Shown: positions 18,914-29,987 of the stretch, piece by piece | How positions within the stretch are numbered: position 1 is the stretch's first letter | How the letters are laid out: the number at the start of each line of letters is the position of its first letter | From: Phenylobacterium sp. J367 | GTDB taxonomy: Bacteria; Pseudomonadota; Alphaproteobacteria; Caulobacterales; Caulobacteraceae | Length of the DNA stretch: 64,000 nucleotides | Direction: 5' to 3' | NCBI RefSeq assembly: GCF_024699985.1 | Contig: NZ_JAJONA010000001.1 | Span: 682,001-746,000, forward strand | Translations under genes and position numbers: made by a program | Notes under the pieces: model-generated | What the model was told of the DNA's origin: nothing | Databases searched by the model: none | What the model saw: only the letters and a program-made list of their open reading frames with translations

Positions 18914-19938
18914 CCGACTTTCAGATGGTGGGGGGCTTCGAGGATGTCTGGCGACCGCCTGTCCGGCAGCGCATCGTCCGCCCGCGCTCTGTCCTGAGAC
19001 CTTCATCGGCTGTCGGGGCCGGGGCGCGGGTGCGCCTGGAGCGCGTGGTCGCCGGCGCGCCTGAGGTGATGGTCAAGGTCACGGGTCGCACCCGAGATGG
19101 CGCCCATCTTCGTGCGCACCTCGACTACATTTCGCGCAACGGCCGGCTCGAACTGGAAGGTCCTGACGGCGCCCTGATCGTCGACCGGCGCGACGTGGCG
19201 GACCTGGCGGACTCCTGGGCCGCTGCGACCTTGGGCGATAGGCCCCGTCGCAAGGACTCGCCCCTAAGCCATTCGGTCATCCTGTCGATGCCGGCCGGCA
19301 CGAACGAGATCGCGGTGCGGGATGCGGCGCGATCCTTTGCGGCCGACATGTTCGCAGGTCGGCATGACTACGTGTTCACGCTCCACACTGACACGCCGCG
19401 TCCACACGTTCACTTGGCCATATGTTCACGTGGCCACATGGGTGAGCGCCTGAACCCGAAGAAGGCCGACCTCGAGCTTTGGCGCCAGACCTTCGCCCAA
19501 GCGCTTCGTGATCGTGGCGTTGAGGCTGAAGCGACGCCGCGGCGTGCACGGGGGGTGACGCGGAAGGCCGAACGGACACCGCTGCGGAAGATCCGCGACC
19601 GACATGAGGCGGGTGGTGGACCCATGGCGCGGGTGCGTCGCTCGGCATACCGCGAAGCAGCAGCGACGGCCTTTCAGGGGCGGACCGAGCGGACGCCGTG
19701 GGATCAACGGATCGTTGCGCGACAGCAGGCGGTGCGCACGCTCTACCTGACCCAGGCCCAGTTGCTCGGAAAGTCGAGCGATCCGGCGGATCGCGCTTTG
19801 GCGGCCAAGGTCGAGGCCTTCGTGCGGAGCATGCCCCATCCCGATACCCAGCGGTTGGCTTTGGCTCGGGAGCTACGCATGGCGAACACCAGGCTTGGCC
19901 GCAGCGACCCCGAGACGGGCAAAGAGCGAGGTCGGTGA
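18910..19938 (+). CDS. VirD2-like relaxase (MOB-P type mobilization nuclease)
   Basis: A 342-residue transesterase that nicks oriT and pilots the strand. The catalytic Tyr is likely in HLRAHLDYISRNG, and the metal-binding motif III is HDYVFTLHTDTPRPHVHLAIC with its three histidines. The C-terminal third is basic and Arg-rich (TPRRARGVTRKAERTPLRKIRDR), typical of a secretion or DNA-contact region. It lacks primase or helicase domains, as in mobilizable elements. The nic at 18353-18360 matches its expected target class. Confidence 0.87.
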   Translation: MTDFQMVGGFEDVWRPPVRQRIVRPRSVLRPSSAVGAGARVRLERVVAGAPEVMVKVTGRTRDGAHLRAHLDYISRNGRLELEGPDGALIVDRRDVADLADSWAAATLGDRPRRKDSPLSHSVILSMPAGTNEIAVRDAARSFAADMFAGRHDYVFTLHTDTPRPHVHLAICSRGHMGERLNPKKADLELWRQTFAQALRDRGVEAEATPRRARGVTRKAERTPLRKIRDRHEAGGGPMARVRRSAYREAAATAFQGRTERTPWDQRIVARQQAVRTLYLTQAQLLGKSSDPADRALAAKVEAFVRSMPHPDTQRLALARELRMANTRLGRSDPETGKERGR

Positions 19939-19967
19939 CCGCTCACCCAGCTTGAGCCCTGCGGGCT

Positions 19968-21210
19968 TCAGGCGATGGCGCGGGCGAGGTCGTCATGCTC
20001 GAAGGCGCTGGCCATGCGATCGATCTGGTTGGCGGTCAGGCCGTGCTGGCCAGCTACTTCGCGCCAAGTGGCGACCACGATCCCGACCTCCTTGGCGATG
20101 GCCAAGGCCTCCGACTTGCCGAGCCTGAAGTAGGCGGCCGCCCCAAGCACCGTGTCGAGTGAGGCATCTTGGTCAGTCTCGTCGAGCGCCAGAGCGTGGA
20201 TGCGCGGCTTCACGTCCGTCGGCATGGGGTTGAGGTCGTAGGCTGGAGACAGGCGCCAACCACCGGGCTCGCGCAAGAAGCCGTGGTTGCGCAGGTGGTC
20301 GTCGGTGTTCGAGATCAGGATGTTGAACACCATCCGTCGCCAGAGCTGGGCCGCGTCACCCGGAGCGTCGGCGCCGTCCTGGCGCAGGACGTCGACCAGT
20401 TCCAGATAGCTTCGGACCTGGCCGTCGGCGGCGCCGAGCGCGGTCAGCGCCGAGCGGAATGGCCGGCGGCCGCCATCGGCCATACGGTCGAAGCGCGACA
20501 TCATGAACACCGGCCGCTTGGCCACCTGGCGCAGTTGGAACGCAGGCACGGAGACGCCGGCCTGCTGGGCCAACGTCATGGCTACGGACTCCCACGTCGG
20601 TATCGGCCAGTCGTCCGTCTGGCTCGGAAATTTGGCGATCAGGAGCTCGCCCTGGGCGTCCCTCACGGACGCCTTCGGGCGGGCGCCACCGAGCGAACTG
20701 CCCGGAGCCAGGAGTAGGCGTAGGTCTTCGTCGGTTTCGCGATCATCGACGATCCGGCGCGCCGCCCCCAGTAACCGGGGCAAGGCGACGAGGGGGCGGG
20801 ACAGGGTGGGCGCCAGCTGCCGCGAAGCCTTCGGCGCCGACATCGCGGAAGCGCAGGGCGCCGAGACGGGTCTGGTCCTCGACCAGCATAAGGAAGTCCG
20901 CCTCCAGCAGGGTGCGAGGCGCTCGGCCTTCCGCCTTGGCTTGGTGGCGTTCGCGGCGGCCCATCAGATTGCGGCCCCAGCGGTCCGGCGCGGGGTCGCT
21001 GAAGGCGTTGAAGAGGCCGCCGTCCCAGTGGGCGTCGCCTCGAACCAGGGGGAGGTTGGGTTCAAGCGGGAACGCGCCCGCCAAGCCTAGCCAAGCCGGA
21101 TCGTAGGCGAAGGAGCAGGTCTGGCGAGCGCCTTTGGCCCTGGCCCATAGCCGGCCAACCGGACGGGTCGCGCCAGCCCAGTCGATATGGACTTCGATCT
21201 CCCGGTCCAT
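19968..21210 (-). CDS. hipA: HipA-family serine/threonine kinase toxin (frameshift)
   Basis: A HipA-type kinase toxin of 413 residues after correction. It has the N-terminal subdomain (MDREIEVHIDWAGATRPVG), the ATP-loop SLGGARPKASVRD, the catalytic ISNTDDHLRNHGF and the metal-binding SPAYDLNPMP. HipA toxins phosphorylate tRNA synthetases or other targets to induce dormancy. Removing one G (plus strand) from the five-G run at 20792-20796 joins the halves. The ATG at 21210 begins one base after the hipB stop, as in two-gene toxin-antitoxin operons. Confidence 0.88.
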
Positions 21211-21211
21211 G

Positions 21212-21541
21212 TCAGCGGGCCTCCGCCTTGGTCCGGACGCGCTTAGGCAATTGCTCCTCCGCGAGGGTCTGGCCAACCTGGTCGGTGGCGGGGTCAGCGA
21301 GTGCGCTGAGGCGGTCGGCCAACCCAAGGACGAACAGCACCGTGGCATAGATTCCGACGGCGACGCCGGGGTCGCCACGCTCCACGCGGGTGATGGTGTT
21401 ACGGCCGACGAAAGCCCGCTCGGCCAGGATGGCGACGGTCATGTTCCGGCGCTTGCGAGCCGTCGATATGTCGCCGCCAAGCTTCGTAAGTCCGCGGCGG
21501 ACGGAGAGCGGCAAGGCGGATTGGGCTTTAGAGGCCTTCAT
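21212..21541 (-). CDS. hipB: HipB-like XRE antitoxin/repressor
   Basis: A 109-residue helix-turn-helix protein (LGGDISTARKRRNMTVAILAERAFVGRNTITRVERGDPGVAVGIYATVLFVLGL). It precedes hipA by one base and should neutralize it and repress the operon. Three operator-like dyads lie upstream at 21577-21675. The C-terminal tail is Lys/Arg-rich (KRVRTKAEAR). Confidence 0.88.
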   Translation of the reverse strand: MKASKAQSALPLSVRRGLTKLGGDISTARKRRNMTVAILAERAFVGRNTITRVERGDPGVAVGIYATVLFVLGLADRLSALADPATDQVGQTLAEEQLPKRVRTKAEAR

Positions 21542-21576
21542 GGCTGCACCAGAAACAGGGAGCTATCCCAGATAAC

Positions 21577-21675
21577 GCACGATTTATGGTGCGATATCTC
21601 TATATGCAAGCCTAACGGTCAAGCGGTTGCATCATAAATCGTGCAATATTCCATTTAACGCACGAATTATGGTGC
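21577..21675. promoter_or_regulatory. Three operator-like repeats upstream of hipBA
   Basis: Three related 16-bp dyads occur: GCACGATTTATGGTGC (21577-21592), TGCATCATAAATCGTGCA (21628-21645, inverted orientation) and GCACGAATTATGGTGC (21660-21675). Each has GCAC...GTGC-type arms around an AT-rich centre, in an AT-rich patch. Spacing is about 51 and 32 bp. HipB cooperatively binds several such sites in other systems; use here is inferred. Confidence 0.7.
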
Positions 21676-21704
21676 ATGGAGGGCCGCGGCTGTTTCCTCG
21701 AACC

Positions 21705-21796
21705 GGAACCTGCAGGTTATCGAATTGGGCGAACTTGGAACCCGCAGGTTCCGTCTCCGCCACGCCGTCGCTCGCTGAGATGGGTAGGCTTACGCC
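21705..21796. repeat. Short repeats between hipBA and the AlpA-like gene
   Basis: GGAACCTGCAGGTT (21705-21718) and GGAACCCGCAGGTTCC (21737-21752) are related palindromes 32 bp apart. GTAGGCTTACGCC (21784-21796) repeats exactly the 13 bp at 18292-18304 near oriT. No gene was seen in 21676-21885. These could be recombination or regulatory sites of the element. Confidence 0.5.
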
Positions 21797-21885
21797 TTTC
21801 CCGCCGGAGTCCCACCCGCCTACGCTGAGTCGATGATGGAGCGGTCCGTCTCTGGGCGAGCTCCCTGCGCAGAGGTATCGCCGTC

Positions 21886-22152
21886 ATGGAAACATCCAGA
21901 GCTCCCAACCGCTACCTGCGGACCCCCGAAGCAGGCCGTCACCTTGGCTTGTCTGGGCGCACCTTGGAAAAGCATCGCACCTACGGCACGGGCCCCCGCT
22001 ACCGGAAGATCGGCGGGCGGGTCGTCTATGCCCTGAGCGATCTGGAGGCTTGGGCTGATCAGGGCGCCCAGACTTCCACGACCGACCCCGATGGCGGGCG
22101 TGTCCGCGCCGCGCGCCGCTATGATGAGGAGGCCGTTGCGCACCACGCCTGA
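21886..22152 (+). CDS. AlpA/excisionase-like helix-turn-helix protein
   Basis: An 88-residue winged-helix protein of the MerR-like HTH_17 class: NRYLRTPEAGRHLGLSGRTLEKHRTYGTGPRYRKIGGRVVYALSDLEAW. Proteins of this size and motif near an integrase act as excision directionality factors or activators. It is divergent from the parA pair across a 30-bp convergent gap. The Asp-rich tail is variable. Confidence 0.8.
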   Translation: METSRAPNRYLRTPEAGRHLGLSGRTLEKHRTYGTGPRYRKIGGRVVYALSDLEAWADQGAQTSTTDPDGGRVRAARRYDEEAVAHHA

Positions 22153-22182
22153 CCACTGTCGGCACGACGAAGTGCGGACGTG

Positions 22183-22440
22183 TCAGCGCTCGCCGAACGG
22201 ATGCTTGCCGTACTTGCGCATCAGGTCGTCGATTGCCTCGCCCAGCAGAGCCTGAAGCGTGGCGTTCTGCTCCAAGGCGAGGATGTTTAGGGCTTGGCTG
22301 AGCTGGGGGCTGTAGTAGCCCCCAACCGCCTTCTTGCCGACCCGCGCCAGTGGTCGGCCCTGAGGCGCGACCGTGACAGCGGGATCGGACGCCGGTTCAG
22401 GCTTCGCCCGCTCCGTCCTGATCGCGTCGAACCGGCTCAT
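22183..22440 (-). CDS. Small ParA-partner protein
   Basis: An 85-residue protein starting at ATG 22440, which overlaps the parA stop in ATGA. The N-terminal half is charged and probably unstructured. The C-terminal half (SQALNILALEQNATLQALLGEAIDDLMRKYGKHPF) resembles the ribbon-helix-helix partner proteins found behind small ParA genes. It is likely the centromere-binding or regulator partner of the ParA. The family is not certain. Confidence 0.7.
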   Translation of the reverse strand: MSRFDAIRTERAKPEPASDPAVTVAPQGRPLARVGKKAVGGYYSPQLSQALNILALEQNATLQALLGEAIDDLMRKYGKHPFGER

Positions 22441-23090
22441 GCCGGCACCGCCTGGACCGGCGTGGACATGCCAAGCTGTTCGCATGTCCACGCCCAAAGC
22501 TCCCGCATCTCGCAAGCCGCCTTGCCCTCAAGGCCGTGTTCCGTTGCCGTCAGACCGACGGCGACGCTGTGATGAAAGGCGGCGCGCTCGGGCAGGACGA
22601 CGGGGGCGATCTCAAGACCGAACTCCCCACCGATCAGATTGGCGGCGTCCCGGTAGATATGAGGCGCTCGCGGAGGGCCGGCGTTGAAGACCACGAAAGC
22701 GGGCTTCCGGCTGGACCGAACCAACTCCGCCGTCGCCTCGATAGCAGCCAGGTCGAAGGCCCTGGGACGGCAGGGAATAAGGAGCAGGTCCGCCAGCTGC
22801 GCGGCCTGGCGCGCCATTGCGTCGGCATGCGGCGGCGTGTCGATCACAGCGACCTCGGCGCCAAGGGCGGCCGCCTTGGCCAGCTTGCCCGCGAGAAGGG
22901 TCGGCGCGCCGCAATCGACGACTTCCGGGTCGCCGCCGCCACGCCACTGGCCCCACCGGCTGGCGGTCGCTTGCGGGTCGGTGTCGACGATGAGGGAGAC
23001 GCTGGATCTCGCCGCTTCTGTGGCGAGGTTGACCGCAAGGGTCGTCTTACCCGCACCACCCTTCTGGCTCACGATGGCTATGGTCCGCAT
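22437..23090 (-). CDS. parA: ParA-like partition ATPase
   Basis: A 217-residue Walker-type ATPase: deviant Walker A SQKGGAGKTTLAVNLA, Walker A' LIVDTDPQAT and Walker B VAVIDTPPHAD. It lacks the N-terminal helix-turn-helix of P1-type ParA, so it is the small type used by plasmids and integrated elements for stable maintenance. I prefer the ATG at 23090 (MRTIAIV); an in-frame start at 23114 adds eight residues with no homology. It is coupled to the following gene. Confidence 0.9.
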   Translation of the reverse strand: MRTIAIVSQKGGAGKTTLAVNLATEAARSSVSLIVDTDPQATASRWGQWRGGGDPEVVDCGAPTLLAGKLAKAAALGAEVAVIDTPPHADAMARQAAQLADLLLIPCRPRAFDLAAIEATAELVRSSRKPAFVVFNAGPPRAPHIYRDAANLIGGEFGLEIAPVVLPERAAFHHSVAVGLTATEHGLEGKAACEMRELWAWTCEQLGMSTPVQAVPA

Positions 23091-23230
23091 GTTCACCTCC
23101 GCACACGCGGACATGTGAACAGGCTGGGTCAGCAGGACCAGGGGCTCAGCGCCCCCGTCGAAGGATATCGTAGGTTCGGTTAGAAATCGGCGGGGTGTCC
23201 ACGTGCGAACACATCGACACGTGGCCCTGT

Positions 23231-24604
23231 CTACGCGGCTTTGGCCGGCTCGACCGCTTCGGCCGTCCTTGCCTTTCGCGGACCCAGCGGCTTGCCTTCG
23301 CGCGGGTCTGGCGGGGTGGGATCAAGCTGATCGTCGCCAATTCGACGTGCGGCCAGCAGAGGCCAGACCCGTTCCCGGTTGGACCCATCCTTCGGCGGCG
23401 CCGTGCCGGACTTAATGATGAAGTCCGACAGGGTCTGCTGAGACGCGCGCAGGTGATCGTTCAGCAGCTTGGAGCGGGTGATGTAGCCCTCGTTCACGCC
23501 CTTGACGCTGTGGTTCATCAGCAGGTGCATGTCGACGGGGGAGAGGCCGGCGGCCTGGCCGAGGGTGCGGTAGGTGTGGCGCAGGTCGTTGCCCCACTTC
23601 GATAGCGTGCTGCGGCTCTCCTTCTGTTCGACGATGTGGCCTTCCTCGCTGTCGGCCGCGAAGATCCAGGTCTTCGCCGCGTCCGGATGGAGGATGCTGC
23701 CGGCGCGCATGGCCCGGACCAGGCAGCGGATCATCGGCCGCGACAGCGGGATGTCGAACGCCTTCTTGGCCCCGCCCTTGGGCGAGGGGATGTGCAAGAT
23801 GCGATCCTTGAAGTTCAGGTGCTCGACCTTGGCCATCTTCAGCGCGGTGGGACGGCTGCCGCAGAGGACGGTGAACAGGTGGAACTCGCGGCGGATCGGA
23901 TTGCGCAGTCGACCCGCCTCGATCATCCAGCCGCTGATGTCGACGGCGCCCATGGCGACGTCGCGGCGCTTCTCCTCATTCCAGTCCACGGCCATCACCG
24001 GGTTCTCCGGGGGCAGGCCGCGGACGCCCCGCCGCGCGTGGTTGTAGATGGCGCGCAGCGTTCGCATGCAGCCATTGGCGGCGTAAGGTCCTGCGCTCTT
24101 CGTCAGCTCATCGTGACGTTGCGAGACCAGACCCGGGTTCTCGCCGAGCTCCCTTAGCGGCTTTTCGAGCCAGTCCTTCAGCATCCGTTCGACGTGATCG
24201 GCGTAGCCCGCAATCGTCCCCGCGCTGCGGCCTTTCCGCTCCAGGTGCGAAACGCGATAGCGCGCCCAGGCCTGCCCCAGCGTGACGTTGGCGGTGGGCG
24301 GGGCGTCGGGGGCTTTCTTAGCCTCCTCCGCATATTCGCCCTTAGCGATCTTCGCTAGGACATCCTTGGCCTTCGCGCGGGCGTCGCGGGTGGTCAGATC
24401 GTCAGTCGTGCCGAGCGTGACCTTCTTGGCGTGACGCTTGCCGTCCTTCCAGTGCTCGCCGAGGACGGCGAAGGCCTTCGTCTTGGTCCCGACCCGCACG
24501 AAGAAGCCACGAAGCTCGGTGTCCCGAACTTCGTACTGGCCCTTGTCGGCCAGCGGCAGGCGGCTGATGACCTTGTCGCTGAGGGTGGCTTTGAGGTCGC
24601 TCAT
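23231..24604 (-). CDS. int: Tyrosine-family site-specific integrase
   Basis: A 457-residue integrase. Residues 1-100 form the arm-binding domain (RDTELRGFFVRVGTKTKAFAV), then a core-binding SAM-like region (VTLGQAWARYRVSHLERKGRSAGTIAGYADHVERM), then the catalytic domain with Arg in CGSRPTALKM, LRHTYRT, and the terminal LMNHSVKGVNEGYI with the nucleophilic Tyr. A 75-residue Pro/Lys tail follows. The ATG at 24604 is favoured over 24682 because the extra 26 residues translate the repeat/hairpin region. It lies 162 bp from the tRNA-derived attachment site. Confidence 0.92.
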   Translation of the reverse strand: MSDLKATLSDKVISRLPLADKGQYEVRDTELRGFFVRVGTKTKAFAVLGEHWKDGKRHAKKVTLGTTDDLTTRDARAKAKDVLAKIAKGEYAEEAKKAPDAPPTANVTLGQAWARYRVSHLERKGRSAGTIAGYADHVERMLKDWLEKPLRELGENPGLVSQRHDELTKSAGPYAANGCMRTLRAIYNHARRGVRGLPPENPVMAVDWNEEKRRDVAMGAVDISGWMIEAGRLRNPIRREFHLFTVLCGSRPTALKMAKVEHLNFKDRILHIPSPKGGAKKAFDIPLSRPMIRCLVRAMRAGSILHPDAAKTWIFAADSEEGHIVEQKESRSTLSKWGNDLRHTYRTLGQAAGLSPVDMHLLMNHSVKGVNEGYITRSKLLNDHLRASQQTLSDFIIKSGTAPPKDGSNRERVWPLLAARRIGDDQLDPTPPDPREGKPLGPRKARTAEAVEPAKAA

Positions 24605-24612
24605 GGACGAAT

Positions 24613-24648
24613 TAGGTTGGGGTTTAGGTTGGGGTTTGCCCCAACCTA
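24613..24648 (-). promoter_or_regulatory. Tandem 12-bp repeat and perfect hairpin in the integrase leader
   Basis: TAGGTTGGGGTT occurs twice back to back (24613-24624, 24625-24636). The second copy folds with CCCCAACCTA (24639-24648) into a perfect 10-bp stem with a 4-base loop. It ends 8 bases before the integrase ATG, so it either lies in the leader RNA or serves as arm-type sites for integrase. Confidence 0.6.
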
Positions 24649-24765
24649 GTTTCAAGGTCGGGCCACTCAGAGACCCTACCACACCCGAAAAACATGAGCA
24701 AGAACAATAGGTTTAGCGTGCTCTAGCGTGCGTCCGGCGGAACCCGTCGAGGGTGCTAACAAAAA

Positions 24766-24810
24766 CTACGAATCTGAGGGTCGGACGTTCGAATCGTTCC
24801 GGGCGCGCCA
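24766..24810 (+). other. attR: displaced 3' half of tRNA-Arg(ACG)
   Basis: The sequence from the anticodon loop CTACGAA through the anticodon 3' stem, T-arm (GGACG-TTCGAAT-CGTTC), acceptor 3' strand CGGGCGC and GCCA end is present. The 5' half (acceptor GCGCCCG, D-arm and 5' anticodon stem) is absent upstream. This is the signature of integration into a tRNA gene with crossover in the anticodon loop. The intact tRNA should be at the other end of the element. It is not a functional tRNA here. Confidence 0.88.
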
Positions 24811-24834
24811 TTTCTTCCCAATGAATTGAAGCCT

Positions 24835-27411
<2,577 letters not shown>

Positions 27412-27501
27412 GCCGCGACCTTAAGGCTCAGCTTTGCCGGCCGGCCATGATCCTGGGGGGACGGAGGCATGATCCGTCGTCTCATCCGGCCGGAGAGCCC
27501 C

Positions 27502-29097
27502 CTAAGGCGCCAGGGCCGCCGCGATGCGGTCCACGACCGGGCCCCACGCCTCGCCTGCGCCACGCCGGAAGAGTCGGAGCGATCCGTACCAGGGGATGTC
27601 CTCGCCGGCGGCCGTGTAGCGCCACTCGGCGCGCTCCGGGATCATCACGAAGCCGCGCTTGCCGAGGGCGCCGGTCAGGTGGGCGAGCGCGGTCTGGACG
27701 GTGACCACCAGGTCGAGGTTGGCGACGAGGCCGGCGAGATCCTCGAAGTCGTGGGTGTCGGCGCCGGGGAAGGCCGCGAGAGGACGCTCGAGGCCGGCGT
27801 TGAGGGCCGCGATCTCGTCGGCCGCCTCGCCGTACTGCAGGCTGACGAACTCGCAGTCGGGCCGGACGAGCAGCGGCGTGAGCGCAGCGAGAGGCATCGA
27901 CCGCTCGGAGGCGAGGGTGCGGCGCACCCCGCCCCGCCAGGAGAGGCCGATCCGCAGCGGGGCCCGGCGCGGGCCGAGGCGGTCGGCCCAGGCGGCCACG
28001 ACCTCCGCCCGCGGGGCGAGGAAGGGCGTCCCTGGGAAGGCGTCGCCCGAGCGCCGGAAGGCGTGCGCCAGGCTGCCCAGCGCCACCACATGGTCGAAGG
28101 CGTCGAAGTCGAGGCCGGCGAGGCTCGGGCCGGGCAGGATCTCGACCTGCGGCATGGAGTGGGACATCAGGCGCACGAGGCGCGGATCGACGACCGCCGT
28201 CACCTTCGCCTGTGACGCCAGGTCCGGCAGGATGCTGGCGAACATGATCTCGTCGCCGATCCCCTGTTCGGCGATCGCCAGGACCCGGCCCGTGAGGGCC
28301 TCCGGCGTCGGAGCGATGGTCAGGCGGCGGCGGAGCTCCGGCGTGATCCGGCCGGACGCATGGTCGGTGAAGAGCGCCGCGCGCCAGCGCCACTCGTAGT
28401 CGTCCCAGCCGCCCGCGAAGTCGCGACGGACCAGACGGGCGTGGGCGCGGCGATAGCGCGGCAGGGCGTCGTCGGGCCGCAGGGCCGCGGCCTCGTCGAA
28501 GGCGGCGAGCGCCGGCTCGAACCGCTGCTGGGCGGCCAGCGCCATGCCGAGGTCGCAGAGCCGTTTGGCGCGCTCCTGCGGAGCGCTGCGGGCCAGCGCC
28601 GTCTCGAAGGCGGCGAGCGCCTCGTCCAGGCGCCCGAGGTCGTAGAGGCCGGCCCCGAGGTGGGTCCAGGCGGCGGCGAGGGCCGGCTGCAGGGACGTGG
28701 CGCGCCGGGCCGCGGCGACGGCCTCTTCCCAGCGTTCCAGCCGGTTCAGCAGGCTGGCGCGGTTGGCGTGCGCCAGCGCCAGGGACGGATCGAGGGCGAG
28801 CGCGGCGTCCAGGCCGGCCAGCGCCTCCTCGAGGCGACCCAGCCGGCCGAGCGCCGCGCCGCGGTTGACGTGGACGGCGGCCGCCCTGGGATCGAGGGCG
28901 AGCGCCCGGTCGAAGGCGGCGAGCGCGTCAGTCGCACGGTCGAGGTCGAGGCGCAGCGACCCCTGCATGGCCCAGGCGCGGGCGTTGCGAGGCTCGAGCT
29001 GCAGCAGCCGGCCGAGGGTCGCCTCGGCCTCGGCCAGCCGCCCAGCGCGGGCCTGGGCCAGCGCGTCGGCGGCCAGTTGCTTTGCGGCAGGCGGCAT
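27502..29097 (-). CDS. TPR-repeat protein with glycosyltransferase-like C-terminal domain
   Basis: A 531-residue soluble protein. Residues 1-230 hold about six tetratricopeptide repeats (for example RLDEALAAFETALARS), ending in the GGWDDYEWRW link. The C-terminal half resembles the ADP-heptose/GT9-type fold: VLAIAEQGIGDEIMFASILPDL, IGLSWRGG, VTVQTALAHLTGALGKRGFVMIP. Such TPR-GT proteins in alphaproteobacteria occur in flagellin or surface glycan loci. Substrate is unknown. It ends 91 bp before the synthetase gene. Confidence 0.8.
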   Translation of the reverse strand: MPPAAKQLAADALAQARAGRLAEAEATLGRLLQLEPRNARAWAMQGSLRLDLDRATDALAAFDRALALDPRAAAVHVNRGAALGRLGRLEEALAGLDAALALDPSLALAHANRASLLNRLERWEEAVAAARRATSLQPALAAAWTHLGAGLYDLGRLDEALAAFETALARSAPQERAKRLCDLGMALAAQQRFEPALAAFDEAAALRPDDALPRYRRAHARLVRRDFAGGWDDYEWRWRAALFTDHASGRITPELRRRLTIAPTPEALTGRVLAIAEQGIGDEIMFASILPDLASQAKVTAVVDPRLVRLMSHSMPQVEILPGPSLAGLDFDAFDHVVALGSLAHAFRRSGDAFPGTPFLAPRAEVVAAWADRLGPRRAPLRIGLSWRGGVRRTLASERSMPLAALTPLLVRPDCEFVSLQYGEAADEIAALNAGLERPLAAFPGADTHDFEDLAGLVANLDLVVTVQTALAHLTGALGKRGFVMIPERAEWRYTAAGEDIPWYGSLRLFRRGAGEAWGPVVDRIAAALAP

Positions 29098-29103
29098 CCC
29101 GGC

Positions 29104-29898
29104 CTAGTCGGCGAACCGCGGCTTGCGCTTTTCGAGGATGGCGTTGACGCCTTCCATATGGTCGTCGGTGAGGTGAGCGATCGCCTGGGCGGCCGCGCTC
29201 ATCTCCATCAGGGTGTCGTAGCTGGCGGTCTGGCCCTGCTTCAGCAGGGTCTTGGCGAGGCGGAGCGCATGCGGCGGCTGCTCGGCGATCCGGTTGGCGA
29301 GTTCGAGGGCGGCGTCCATCAGGCCCTCGCGCGGCACCACCTTGGAGACCAGACCCCAGTCGCAGGCGGTCTTGGCGTCGATGACGTCGCCGGTGAACAA
29401 CAGCTCCGCCGCGCGGCTCATGCCGATGGTCCGGGGCAGCAGCCAGGCGCCGCCGTCGCCGGGGATCAGGCCGAGCTTCAGGAAGGTGACGCCGAACTTC
29501 GCCTCCTCGGCGGCGATCCGGATGTCGGTCATGCAGGCCACGTCGCAGCCAAGGCCGATCGCCGCGCCGTTCACCGCTGCGATGGAGGGGACCTCCAGGC
29601 CGTAGATGGCGCGGACGACGCGATGGATGTTGCCGCGGTAGCCCTCGCGGATCTCGACGCCGGAGCCGCCGAAGGCGCCCGTGCGGGCCTGCATGGCCTT
29701 CACGTCGCCGCCGGCGGAAAAGGCGCGGCCGGCGCCGGTCAGAACCACGCAGCGGACGGAGGGGTCGGCGTTGATCGCCGCGCAGGCCGCCGCCACCTGG
29801 TCGCCGTCGCCCGGCGCGCCCAGCGCGTTCATGGCGTCCGGCCGGTTGATGGTCAGCACGGCCACCTTGCCGTGGCGCTCGATGGTGATCAGGTCCAT
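29104..29898 (-). CDS. Enoyl-CoA hydratase/isomerase family protein
   Basis: A 264-residue crotonase-fold enzyme. The oxyanion-hole segments are AFSAGGDVKAMQ and SIAAVNGAAIGLGCDVACMTDIRIA. The likely catalytic acidic residue is in LGLIPGDGGAWLLPRTIG. It acts on CoA thioesters in fatty-acid or aromatic breakdown. Motifs suggest hydratase rather than isomerase, but crotonase specificity cannot be read from sequence alone. It begins 90 bp from the divergent-facing MarR gene and shares its strand. Confidence 0.88.
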   Translation of the reverse strand: MDLITIERHGKVAVLTINRPDAMNALGAPGDGDQVAAACAAINADPSVRCVVLTGAGRAFSAGGDVKAMQARTGAFGGSGVEIREGYRGNIHRVVRAIYGLEVPSIAAVNGAAIGLGCDVACMTDIRIAAEEAKFGVTFLKLGLIPGDGGAWLLPRTIGMSRAAELLFTGDVIDAKTACDWGLVSKVVPREGLMDAALELANRIAEQPPHALRLAKTLLKQGQTASYDTLMEMSAAAQAIAHLTDDHMEGVNAILEKRKPRFAD

Positions 29899-29987
29899 CG
29901 CCTCGTCTCCCCTGCGTTTCGTCTTTGCAGGGTCAATGCGACGGGCGGCGCGGGCCTTCCAGCGAATTCTTGGTCAGGTGACCGCTA

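Noticed and set aside
24766..24810. Functional tRNA-Arg gene
   Set aside because: The acceptor 5' strand, D-arm and 5' anticodon stem are missing upstream, so only the 3' half exists here.
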